Shown one piece after another: positions 7,471 to 16,447 of a DNA stretch of 25,215 nucleotides. The notes below the pieces were generated by a model that made no database searches, was not told the origin of the DNA, and was given only the letters and a program-made list of their open reading frames with translations. Numbering within the stretch: position 1 is the first letter of the stretch; the number at the start of each line of letters is the position of its first letter. Position numbers and translations under genes: made by a program. The stretch is from Chrysochromulina parva (lineage: Eukaryota; Haptophyta; Prymnesiales; Chrysochromulinaceae): contig PJAB01000498.1 of the NCBI GenBank assembly GCA_002887195.1, positions 1-25,215 of the forward strand. Direction: 5' to 3'.

Positions 7471-10400
7471 ATGGCGGGCCGGAGGCCGTGGCTGGTATGC
7501 TCTCTGCAGGCCACAGTGGCGCTGATTCTGATCACCCAGTGGCTCAGCATCGACTCATTATCGACCCATTACCGACGAACGCAGCCAGGCGAGGCGCATG
7601 GGCCCATGGTCGCTGCTCGTGGTCAGTCAGCAGTCGCACTGTGGCCCGTGGAGCAGCGGATGCGAATATCGACGCTTCGCCTTCAAGTGCCTGATGCGCC
7701 CGTTTCAAACCTCTCGACGCACTCAGTTTCGTGCCCCGTGTTCAGCGGCCCTGGATACGACGCGAAGAGACACCCGTCGCACGACGTCACTCTGCCCGAG
7801 TTCGAGGCGCCGTTTGCCTCAGCACTACGGCCGCCTACACTTACGGTGGACGCTCTGCCGCTGTCCGACGTGCGGCTGCTCCCGGGCAGCGCGTTCCACG
7901 CGGCCTTCGAGACCAACTTGCAATACCTCAAGCTGCTCTCGACCGACTCGCTCCTCCTCGCATGGCGGCTGACCGCTCCGGGTGGCAAGTGGAAGAAGGG
8001 TACGCTCCGACTCATGGGGTGGGAGCACCCCCAGAGTGAGCTGCGAGGCCACTTCTTGGGGCATTGGCTCTCGGCGACGGCGATGGCGTTTGCGGCTACG
8101 CGCGATCCCGAGCTCGGCCATAGGATGGCGCAGGTCGTCGAGGAGCTCGTCGCACTCTCCGCCGCCCATGGCAACGGGTACCTCTCAGCCTTCCCGTCGA
8201 GCTTCCTCGACCGCCTCGAGGCGATCTCGCCGGTGAGATGGCCATTCATGACCGGAGCCTGATTGCGATCTCGCCGATGAGATGGCCATTCATGGCCGGA
8301 ACCTGATTGAGATCTCGCCGGTGAGATGGCCATTCATGACCGGAGCCTGATTGCGATGGCGTGCCTCCCTGTGACTGGCCCTGATGGGCTCTCTCTCTCT
8401 TCCACAGGTGTGGGCGCCGTACTACACACTTCATAAACTCCTCGCTGGGCTCCTCCACCAGTACACCCTCGCTGGCAACCATCAGGCCCTGCAGATTGCC
8501 GAAGCCTTAGGGGGTTACATCGGTGAGCGCGTGCGCAAGCTGGCTAAGTCCAAGGGCCTCGCGCATCAGTTTAAGACCCTCAACCAGGTACGCTGATGGC
8601 CTCTGACGCCCCCTCTGACGGCCTCTCTGATGGCCTCTGGTGGCCTCTGATGACCTCTGAAGGCCTCTGATGACCTCTGATTGCTCGTCGTCCTCAACCA
8701 GGAGTGTGGGGGTATCAACGAGGCCCTCTGGCACCTGGCCGCGCTGACCGGCAAGCCAGAGCACCGTGCGACCGCCTCCCTCTTTGACAAGCCCTGCCTT
8801 CTTGGTCCCTTAGCTCAAGGGCAGGATGCGTTGACCGGTATGCATGGCAATACGGCGCTTGCTTTGATGCTGGGGGCACAGCGTCGATACGAGGTCACCG
8901 GCGAAACGCACTTCACGGCGCTCACGCAGCGCTTCGTCGATCTCGTCGTGGCGAAACGCTCGTACGCGACGGGTGGGAGCACTCACAATGAGCTCTGGGA
9001 GGCGCCCGGCCACCTGGGCCACACGATCCATCAGGTGCCCTGCTGATGAGACCGATGGCCGCTGATGACCTTTGATTCTAATGGGAGGCCTCCCCTGAGC
9101 ACCTCCCTGATCGCCTCTCTGATTGCCTCCCTGATTGCTTCCCTGATTGCCTCACTAATAGCCTCCCCTGAGCACCTCCCTGATCGCCTCTCTGATCAGG
9201 GCGGCATGCGGCACGAGCATGCCGAGAGCTGCACGACGCACAACATGATCCGTCTAGTGGGCATGCTGTTGCGTGCGAGTGGAGGCGCGCTCGCGTATGC
9301 GGACTTTATCGAGAGGGCGCTGCTCAATGGGGTCCTCGGCACACAGCGCGGCACGGAGCCAGGCACGCCGCGCTCCCTCTCATGCCTCGGATGGCCTCGG
9401 ATGGCCTCGGATGGCCTCGGATGGCCTCGGATGGCCTCGGATGGCCTCGGATGGCCACCGACTACCTGCTGATTACCAAATGATGGCCACTGATTGCCAG
9501 GCGCGACGCTCCCCTTCCCATTTCATTGATGGCCTCTGATGGCCTCTCGCCTCTGATGCCCACCAATGGCCGCCGCCTGGCACCGTCATTGCCACCGACT
9601 CCCACCGACTCCCACCGATGGCCAGGCGCAATGCTCTACTTCATGCCGCTGGGCACCGGCGTCTCGAAGCGCAAGCCCCAGAGCTGGCGTCACACCGGAT
9701 GGTCGACGCCGTTTGGGGACTTCTGGTGCTGCCAAGGCACAGGCGTCGAGGCGTTTGCGAGGCTGGCGGAACACATCTTCATGGAGCGGCGCGCGGGCGT
9801 GGCGCCCACGACGGCGCTCGATGACGTGGCGCCCGCGACGGCGCTACCCGAGCTCTTTGTACTGCAGGTGATGGCGACTGATGGCGACTGATGGCGACTG
9901 ATGCCGACTGATGGCGACTGATGGCGACTGATGGCGACTGATGGCCACTGATGGCCACTGATGGCCACTGATGGCCACGGAGTGCCGACTGATGGCCATT
10001 GATGACTACTGATGATCGCCGATTGCGAACTCATGGGCCGAGGCTCGCGCTCGCGCGTGCAGTTCATCTCGGCGACGGCCCACTGGCGACGCGCGGGGCT
10101 TACGCTCAATCTCGAGGTCGATCTCCCGGGGAGCCTCCATCCGAGTGTCACGCCGAGCTTGACGCTCCGCGTCACCCGAACGAGCGCCGTCGCGGGCGTG
10201 CGGGCCGCGCTCGTCGTCCGAGTGCCCACATGGGCCAACGCGCCCAATGCGACGCTGCGTACCGGCGGGACGGAGCCCTTCGGCGGAGGAGGGGGGGGCG
10301 GAGGGGGGGGCGGAGGGGGGCGTGGAGTCGACGCTGACGCCCTCGAGGATGTTGTCGATGACGCCACGGTGAGCGACGGTGAGAGCGGCCGCCCCGAGCC

Positions 10401-11415
10401 GGGCACGCTCATGCGAGTCGAGCGTACGTGGCGTGAGGGCGACACACTCTCCCTCACCCTTCCCGCCGCGCTGCGCACCTCGCGATTGCCCGATGATCGG
10501 CCAAGGTATCGCAAGCTCTTCGCGCTGCTCTACGGTCCCGTCGTGCTTGCATGCATCGGCTGCCTCCATCCGCATCTGCCCGGCGTGAGCGAGCCCGAGC
10601 TCCTACGGATGCTCGAGCCTGTGCCTTCGGAGGCGTCGGCACAGCTGCGCACGCTGCGCCGGATCGAGGAGCGCGGCGCGCCAGCGGGCACTTTGCTGTT
10701 GCATGCAGACCGCCTCTGGGTCCGAGACGGGCGCCTGCCCTCGCCGCCACCATCTCGGCGTGGACGTGGCGGCACTGACCTGTCGACCGTGGCCACGTTT
10801 CGCGTGGTGGCCGGCCTGAGCGGCGGCGACAACCTCGTCTCCTTCCAGCCGTTTACCCGCCCAGGTTGCTACCTGACCACGCCCGACACGGCGCCAATGG
10901 GTGGTAGCTCGGGCGTGCAGATCGAACTGCTGTGCGTGTCGCCCGGCACGCCGCCAACGGCCGCGCAGGCCAAGCGCGCGTCGTGGAGGCGGCACGACCC
11001 TCTCCTCGAGGCAGCGCACGGCGGCTTCCACTCGTACGAGGCGCTTGAGGCGCCCGGCTTCTACCTGTCGAGTGCCGTACCGGGCGCCGACGAGCAGAGC
11101 CGCGCGACGGAGCGGCCGTTAGAGGGGCCGTCGGCCGTGACTGGGTATGATGTGGGCGACGAGATGGATACGCAGCTAGCCCCTGCCACGCTGCAGCGCA
11201 AGCCCGCAGGCCCAAAGGACGACGTGGCTGTCCGGCGGTTCGCGATGCATGCGTCGTTCGAGGAGGCCATCGGCGCCGCGGCCTACCCGCCCGCAGCCTG
11301 GTTCATTCACCCACCAACGCTTCCCACAGGCAGAGCTGCCGCCACCTCGGCAGTCGTATGGCCGCTCTCCGAGGTCATTGACGAGACCTACTCTGTGTAC
11401 TTCGACCTGGCGTGA
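7471..11415 (+). CDS. GH127 (DUF1680) beta-L-arabinofuranosidase-like enzyme with AbfB-like C-terminus, six exons
   Basis: Model: exons 7471-8232, 8408-8587, 8702-9034, 9200-9362, 9626-9867, 10063-11415, joining in frame to 1010 residues. The N-terminus has a hydrophobic signal or anchor (LVCSLQATVALILITQWL). The GH127 barrel is recognised from VRLLPGS...NLQYLKLL, GHFLGHWLSA, VWAPYYTLHK, GGINEALW, RSYATGG, then HEHAESCTTHNM (E434, C436) and FWCCQGTG (C514, C515). These match the Glu/Cys/Cys-Cys zinc and nucleophile set of bacterial HypBA1, with near-identical spacing. Residues from about 800 (TFRVVAGL...VSFQPFTRPGCYL, then FHSYEALEAPGFYL) resemble an AbfB/CBM42 trefoil, as in plant DUF1680 proteins. 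The expected role is removal of beta-L-arabinofuranose from secreted or wall glycans. Intron 4 (9363-9625) is GC-AG. A polyGly run is encoded near 10287-10320. Confidence 0.85.
8222..8353 (+). repeat. Three 44-bp tandem repeats spanning the exon 1/intron 1 border
   Basis: Copies 8222-8265, 8266-8309 and 8310-8353. Each begins CGATCTCGCCGGTGAG or a variant, so each contains the last exon codons plus the donor. The donor GT is intact in copies 1 and 3 and mutated to AT in copy 2 (CCGATGAG). The repeat fills most of intron 1 (8233-8407). Confidence 0.9.
8588..8701 (+). other. GH127 intron 2 with degenerate TGATGGCCTC repeats and a border duplication
   Basis: GT-AG intron made of GGCCTCTGATG-like units. 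The 10-mer CCTCAACCAG ends both exon 2 (8578-8587) and the intron (8692-8701). Confidence 0.75.
9035..9199 (+). repeat. GH127 intron 3 with 12-bp GCCTCCCTGATT repeats
   Basis: From about 9100 to 9199 a 12-bp unit (GCCTCCCTGATT and variants) recurs about seven times and runs into the acceptor CTGATCAG. The intron is phase 0 between ...HTIHQ and GGMRHEH. Confidence 0.75.
9384..9457 (+). repeat. 10-bp minisatellite ATGGCCTCGG in GH127 intron 4
   Basis: About seven perfect head-to-tail decamers inside the GC-AG intron 9363-9625, followed by irregular GATGGCC units up to the acceptor. Confidence 0.95.
9869..9979 (+). repeat. 10-bp minisatellite ATGGCGACTG/ATGGCCACTG in GH127 intron 5
   Basis: Eleven decamers in perfect 10-bp register starting at the donor (GTGATGG) of intron 9868-10062. 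The first units read GGCGAC and the last GGCCAC. Each junction creates CTGAT. Confidence 0.95.
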
Positions 11416-11922
11416 GCCAGCTCAGCGCATGGCTGCAACGCGCCACATTGGCACACAGGCGCAGGGCTCATTGAACTTGTATCCACTGGCGCGGACCCCA
11501 TAACGGACCGGGGTATTTGTCATCATGGGTCCGTCAGAGCCAAGACCGAGACGTTGTAAGAGTGCCGTGTAGGTCTAGGTGTGGCGTGTCCCTGTGGCGT
11601 AAACTGTTCTGTATCACCTGACAGTGACACGCGTCGGGCAAACCGGGCCCGCACTGCATTTTTCAAAAAGAGATGGCGAGCAAACCCGCGGTTGATACCG
11701 CCGTTTCAGCGTCACCGCCCCCGCTATACGCCGAGTACACCGTACAGCAAAAGTCAGCAACACCTCGGTCGGGTTACTGTATGGCTGTCTCTGTTCGGAC
11801 TCATCAGTTTCTCTGTGTAGTTTGATGAACCACAATCACCAACATACAATTGTACGCGACCAAGTTCGCATGTACTTTCCTGACAATAGGAATTTCGAGG
11901 GCGTCCTCGTGGGCATCGTCGC
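11416..11922. other. Intergenic region with no recognised gene
   Basis: Lower GC than the flanking genes. Short frames show no family resemblance. It presumably holds the 3' UTR of the GH127 gene and the promoter of the TLC gene; no clear promoter motif was found. Confidence 0.4.
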
Positions 11923-12849
11923 ATGGCGGCGGCCTTGATCGCGACTTCACAAGGCAGCATATTCATTCAGAACGCTTCATACTCTGTTAGTATTTGCGTG
12001 GCGCTCGCGCTCATCCTGTTGGTCATACATGCAGTCCTCGATGTTGGCATCCAGCGCTGCTCCGCATCCGTGAGGGCGCTCGCCCCCGCAGCGCGCCACG
12101 ATCTCGTCATCCAGTTCGTGTGGCTGCTGACCTGCACGCCAATCCCAGTCCTGTACGCCGCGGCGCTGCCAGAACTCTGGAGCAGTGGCATTGAGGGTCG
12201 CTGGCTCCGCACCTCAGCCACTTGCGAGTACGCGATGTTGCTACACGTGGCGAGTTCTCTCTATGAGGCCGTCATCTTCTTCGTGTACAAGAAGCCGATA
12301 GTGTACATGGTCCACCATGCGATTGTGGTGTATGCTTACGGGATGGGCCTCTGGATGGGTGCGATGCACTTCTGGGGGGCTTGGGATGGTCTCACCGAGG
12401 TGAGCAACATCAACCTATGCTTTCTCAAGATTGGCTTGATCTTAGAGCGTGGGCGCGGCTCGACTGCGGAGACGGTCAACGGCTTGCTGCTCTACTTCCT
12501 TTTCCTTGTGGTACGCGTGCTATCGCTTCCCCTGTGGCTCGCACTGTATGCGCACGACTTGTACGTGGCGCCCGAGAGCACATGGCATCATCCGGACGCC
12601 GGTCCGATGCGCAAGATGTGCATGCTGACTTACCCACTGTGTACGCTTGCGATCTGGGGCCTATCAGTCAGTTGGTTCCAGCCCATTCACAAAGGCATGC
12701 TCAAAGCATTGAGAGAAAAGGGCGCCCTAGCTCCCGTCCCAGCTATTGACAAGGCTGTCGCCATCCTGAAGGCAATGGACCATCCAAAGCAGAGTGGCGA
12801 GGCCAAGCTCAAGCGCACCAAGCATAGTGGCGAGTCGAAGCGCACCTGA
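11923..12849 (+). CDS. TLC (TRAM/LAG1/CLN8) domain membrane protein
   Basis: Single-exon gene of 308 residues; the ATG sits in the context GTCGCATGG. About six membrane segments: near residues 20-45, 62-85, 101-122, 127-150, 185-212 and 230-248. The family signature is visible as YMVHHAIVVYAYG followed by GLTEVSNINLCFLKIGLIL and LVVRVLSLPLWL, the His-rich loop and helix pattern of TLC-domain proteins. It resembles the short TLCD/TMEM56-type members rather than a full ceramide synthase, because no Hox-like domain is present. The C-terminus is Lys-rich (KLKRTKHSGESKRT), possibly a cytosolic ER-retention tail. The expected location is ER or plasma membrane with a role in lipid sensing, transport or membrane composition; the exact activity is open. 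Confidence 0.8.
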   Translation: MAAALIATSQGSIFIQNASYSVSICVALALILLVIHAVLDVGIQRCSASVRALAPAARHDLVIQFVWLLTCTPIPVLYAAALPELWSSGIEGRWLRTSATCEYAMLLHVASSLYEAVIFFVYKKPIVYMVHHAIVVYAYGMGLWMGAMHFWGAWDGLTEVSNINLCFLKIGLILERGRGSTAETVNGLLLYFLFLVVRVLSLPLWLALYAHDLYVAPESTWHHPDAGPMRKMCMLTYPLCTLAIWGLSVSWFQPIHKGMLKALREKGALAPVPAIDKAVAILKAMDHPKQSGEAKLKRTKHSGESKRT

Positions 12850-13288
12850 CCGCGAGCCCAATGGATGTCCGGCGACCCGCCCATGAAGCTCTACGTTGAG
12901 GGGCTGACACGGTCAGCTCTTTCGCAAAAACTGCACTTGCGCCGCCGCGTGCGGTCTCCGCGTGGCAGCGCCCTTGGCGTCCTCGTATCGCGGAAAGCGA
13001 GAGACCAGCCCGCGTGAGACCAGCCCGCCTTCCGCGTCACCGGCACGCGACGCGTACCTATCGGCGCCCAGCACGGCCCGCCGCCCCGAGTCGCGAGTGC
13101 CGTCAACGAAATGTAGCTCGCAATGAAGTTCCACCGATCCAGTTATACAGTAGTGAACGATAGTGAACCGGGTGCATCCTGTGCGTGACCCGACTTCACC
13201 CGGCGTTTTTGAACCGAGTCAGTTCTGTTTCGTCGCACTGTTCACGGGAGCCCACAGTGTTCACATCTCGAATCTCCGGGGGACGACG
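12850..13288. other. Intergenic region with no recognised gene
   Basis: No supportable frame. A 13-bp direct repeat (GAGACCAGCCCGC) occurs at about 13000-13030. The open frame running into the next gene from 13163 lacks an ATG before 13289 and is taken as 5' UTR. Confidence 0.4.
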
Positions 13289-14283
13289 ATGCTGCTGCTG
13301 CTGCTGCTCGTGTCGGCGAGAGCCTATCAGATAGTCTCGACGGCGCCGCTCCTACGGCATGCGTGCGGGACGCTGCATGCTTCGCGCACGGCGGCGCCGC
13401 ACATGCTGCTGGAGGTCTTCCCTGCACCACTGCTGGAGTTCGGGAGTTTTTACATGGATTCGCTCAACTCCCATCCGATTGGGACCAAGGTCGTCACCGC
13501 AGCAACCCTAGCGATGACCGGGGATCTGATAGCGCAGCAGTTCATCGAGAAGGGTCCCTACGACACTAAGCGCGGAGTGAGCTTCGGTCTGTTCGACGCG
13601 ATCTATCGAGGCGGCTTCCAGCATTTCCTCTTCCCCTTGATCAACGATGCCTTCCACGGCGAGCTACTCCTGAGGATCCTCCCTGACGGCAACGTCGGGC
13701 TGCTCGCTGCGTTGGAGAGGACTTTTGCCAACCAGCTCGTGGTGCGCCTCCCAGCCTTGGGACACCGCTCCCTTCACACCATGGGCCTCTTCACACCCAT
13801 GCCCTTGACGCCCTTGCTGCCCTCACATTGCCCCATTCACACGATGGCCTGGCGAGCACCTCTCCCCTGTGCCAGCGTTCCTGACCGAAGCACCACTGCC
13901 TCGATCAGGTCGTTCCGCTGGTCTACTATCCGCTCTTCTTTGCTCTCACTGGCCTCGTGCAAGGGCTGACCGTCGATGAGACCGTGGCGCGTGCCCGAGA
14001 GAACTGGCTGCCGCTCATACGGCGCAACCTGCAGTTCTGGCTGCCGGTCCAGATAGTGCAGTTCGAGTTCGTGCCCGAGGAGCTCCAAGTCACGTGGGTT
14101 GCGGTCTTCGGCCTCGTGTGGAAGATTATCCTCTCCACCCTCGCAGGCGACGCCAAGCGCGACATCGTGCGCGCGGACGCCGACATCGTGCGCACAGAAG
14201 CTGAGGAGCCCTTTCACACGGTGGGACCGAATGGCGAGCCAGCACTGCCAACAAAGCCAGCAGCAAGCCCGCGCACAACATAG
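13289..14283 (+). CDS. Mpv17/PMP22 family membrane protein with N-terminal signal peptide, two exons
   Basis: Exons 13289-13738 and 13909-14283 (GT-AG, phase 0), giving 274 residues. The start at 13289 is the first in-frame ATG and opens a typical signal peptide (MLLLLLLVSARAY). A Ser/Arg/His-containing stretch follows, as in the bipartite leaders of proteins imported into complex plastids. Family hallmarks are SFYMDSLNSHPIGTKVVTAA, TGDLIAQQFIEK, the RGVSFGLFDAIYRGG motif, and in exon 2 VVPLVYYPLFFALTG, ENWLPLIRRNLQFWLPVQ and VTWVAVFGLVWKIILS. Four membrane segments are expected. Family members form channels or affect solute flux in inner mitochondrial, peroxisomal or plastid membranes. The plastid location is inferred from the leader only. 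Confidence 0.85.
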
Positions 14284-14653
14284 ACGCCTTGCATATGACG
14301 GACTATACGTATAGAACACGTTTACATCGTTTGTGCGGCGTCTCTTGACCCGTGTGGGAGGACTGACGTCAGCCATTGAATATTTATATGAGGTGAATTT
14401 GTATGAGCTTATTCTCGAGACGCACAGGACCGGTATGGAGCTCCGGTTTCGTGTGGGAACGTGCGCGGGTCAAAAGCTAACTAGTCCGGTTTCAAGCTCA
14501 ACCGCAAGTCAAATGCCAAAAGGCAAACACAAGTATCACGTTTACACTTTACAGAGGGAGAAGGGAGTGGGCGGGATACCGGGTACCCGGTACCGGTACA
14601 GTACCGGTACGGGAAACGGACTTGACTTGACTTGACTGATTTGTGACTGGACT
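14284..14653. promoter_or_regulatory. Upstream region of the SET gene
   Basis: Contains an AT-rich TATA-like stretch (ATATTTATATGAG, about 14380) and a dense cluster of overlapping palindromes at 14577-14610 (ATACCGGGTACCCGGTACC, then ACAGTACCGGTAC). A run of CTTGA pentamers (14619-14637) ends just before the ATG at 14654. The palindrome cluster is 45-77 bp upstream of the start. Confidence 0.45.
14577..14610. promoter_or_regulatory. Clustered TACCGGTA palindromes
   Basis: Overlapping inverted repeats GGTACC and GTACCGGTAC within 34 bp. The same ACCGGTA core lies just upstream of three other genes in the window. Confidence 0.4.
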
Positions 14654-15970
14654 ATGCTGTGTCTGTCTCAGGGTCTGTCTCCTCTCGACTTCCGCCGATG
14701 TCCGAGGAAAGGCCGCGCAGCCTTCGCGGCTCGCGACATCGCAGCTGGCGAGGAGCTGCTCGTTGATCACCCGCTCGTCTCCATGGCTTTGCCCGAGACC
14801 CTCGCGGTGCTCGTCGCCTGCGAGCAGTGTTGCCGGCCGGTCGGCACGATGGCCCTGCAGCTTCGGCACCTTAGCAAGAGGCGATCGCTGCCGGCAGCAT
14901 CGGAACATCTCGTCGAGGACGAGCTGGCTAGCAATGTACCATGCCGCTACAGCTGCGCCGCTTGTTTCTGCAGCGCCGAATGCGAGGAGGAGGCTGCGGC
15001 CGCACACAGGTTGCTGTGCCCAGCGTTGGCTAAGTCGGCGATCCAACGCTTCGAGAAGCATGCATTGCGAACGTACGAGGTCTTTCTCTTCGGCGCACGC
15101 ATCGTGGCCTCCATACACGCCCGCGCTCACCAACATGCTCGCGAGCGGCGCTGCTGCGTGGCTCGATCGGGCGCCAACGCCGCGCCCTCGTTGTGCAAGA
15201 AGTGCCTCGATGCGGCGCGCGAGCCGTACGATGCCTTCTGCCGTGCGCCCTGGTGGGCGATCTCGGATGAGGGTGCGCTCCAAGCAAGGGCAGATGGCCG
15301 CGTGGCGAAGCAGGCTGCCGAAGAGTCCCTCAGGTTGTTGTTATGCGCGACGGAGGCTGCGGAGGCGCGTGGTGGTGTACGTGCGCGTGGTGGCAGCGGT
15401 GCGGGAGTGCGCGCGTGGCTAGATTTGGAGGTGTGGGGTGGCCTGCTGGGCGCGGCGCGGCGTAATGCGATCTGCGTCGCGCTCTCACATCCAGTGGACG
15501 AGTGGAGCTCTGCGCTGCGCCATGTGCGCCGGCTGGCGAGTGAAGAGGAGGAGGAGGAGGAGGAGGAGGAGGAGGAGGAGGAGGTGGCAGATCCAGGCGT
15601 GATCACGGAGAACGAATACACAAGCACGGAGGCGAGCGCTGTGATCGATGCCCTGCTCGAGATGCTTCCGAGCTCTATCCCCGCGGCGCTCTCCACCGCC
15701 TTGTACCCTCGAATCGCATGCTTGAACCACGACTGCCGCCCCAATGCGGAGGTGAACTGGCTTGGGGTCACGTCGGAGGCGACGCTGCTCGCTCGTCGCG
15801 CGATCGCGTGCGGCGAGGAGATCACGATCTCGTACATTGACGAGAACGATCGAGAGGCATTCCGCAAGCGGCGCGCGAGCCTGCGCGCATACGGCTTTGA
15901 CTGTGAGTGCTCCAAGTGCTGCACCGAGGAGAGTTGGACGCGCCGGCTCCGAAGGCGGCGTTGCGAGTGA
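14654..15970 (+). CDS. SMYD-like SET-domain lysine methyltransferase with MYND-like insert
   Basis: Single-exon, 438 residues, ATG at 14654. The first SET half is GRAAFAARDIAAGEELLVDHP (about residues 20-40). It is interrupted by a cysteine-rich segment (CEQCCRPVG, then CAACFCSAECEEE...HRLLC) that fits a degenerate MYND zinc finger, the split-SET layout of SMYD proteins. A helical region and a (GAG)n-encoded polyGlu tract (15544-15585) follow. The second SET half has the catalytic/SAM motif NHDCRPN at about residues 358-364, then ATLLARRAIACGEEITISYID. A post-SET CECSKC starts near residue 417. It predicts SAM-dependent methylation of histone or non-histone lysines in nucleus or cytosol. The variable polyGlu length is likely polymorphic. 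Confidence 0.85.
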   Translation: MLCLSQGLSPLDFRRCPRKGRAAFAARDIAAGEELLVDHPLVSMALPETLAVLVACEQCCRPVGTMALQLRHLSKRRSLPAASEHLVEDELASNVPCRYSCAACFCSAECEEEAAAAHRLLCPALAKSAIQRFEKHALRTYEVFLFGARIVASIHARAHQHARERRCCVARSGANAAPSLCKKCLDAAREPYDAFCRAPWWAISDEGALQARADGRVAKQAAEESLRLLLCATEAAEARGGVRARGGSGAGVRAWLDLEVWGGLLGAARRNAICVALSHPVDEWSSALRHVRRLASEEEEEEEEEEEEEEVADPGVITENEYTSTEASAVIDALLEMLPSSIPAALSTALYPRIACLNHDCRPNAEVNWLGVTSEATLLARRAIACGEEITISYIDENDREAFRKRRASLRAYGFDCECSKCCTEESWTRRLRRRRCE

Positions 15971-16447
15971 TACGAATACGAATCGCCTTCGCGGCGACGG
16001 CGCGGCACTGGTCAGAGCGCGCGGCGCGGGCACAAAGCACAATGCATGCACGGCGCGGAACGAAACCGCGTCCGAGCGCCGATAGACGGCAAAATGGCAA
16101 CAAATATCGCAATTTTCCCTGCAACGTTTCAATCTACTTAACACACATGGCCCTCGGCCTTCCGTCTTCCGAATTGACAAGAGTGTTCTCCATTTTTCAC
16201 CTATTTTTCACAGCCCCATGCAAGGCACAGCAAGTAAGAAACTCGACATAGAGGTGTGAATATGCTCTGAACCGTGTCTGTGAGCGCGGAATGTGTTGCA
16301 GCAGAGAAGAAGCGGTCTGTGCATACGAGGTGTGAATTTCTAGTCGCGGGTATTGGTGAGGGCCGACAGGGTGTGCTGGAGCCCTCGGAGGCTCCGCGTC
16401 TTACCGGTAGCTCCGCGCGGCTCCTTTGTCGATCCCTTTGTCCCTCA
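15971..16447. promoter_or_regulatory. Upstream region of the HD-PhyH fusion gene
   Basis: No gene seen. It contains an 11-bp direct repeat GAGGTGTGAAT at 16251-16261 and 16327-16337, and TTACCGGTAG at 16401-16410, 38 bp before the first in-frame ATG. The frame is open upstream of 16448 but has no ATG. Confidence 0.4.

Noticed and set aside
8246..8482. (-) frame with repeated SGSGHEWPSHRRD-like peptides
   Set aside because: It is the reverse reading of the 44-bp intron repeat, not a repeat protein.
9384..9979. CRISPR-like regular spacing of short repeats
   Set aside because: Units are 10 bp, contiguous and without unique spacers, and lie inside spliceosomal introns of a eukaryotic gene.
11480..11545. 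Hairpin-like pair GGACCCCAT / ATGGGTCC
   Set aside because: Imperfect, with a loop of about 25 nt, and in a genome where transcription terminators of this type are not expected.
13163..13288. Extended N-terminus of the Mpv17 gene from 13163
   Set aside because: The first codon there is GTG; the first ATG is 13289 and starts a good signal peptide.
14549..15283. 244-codon (-) frame opposite the SET gene
   Set aside because: No family resemblance; the + frame has complete SET, MYND-like and post-SET motifs.
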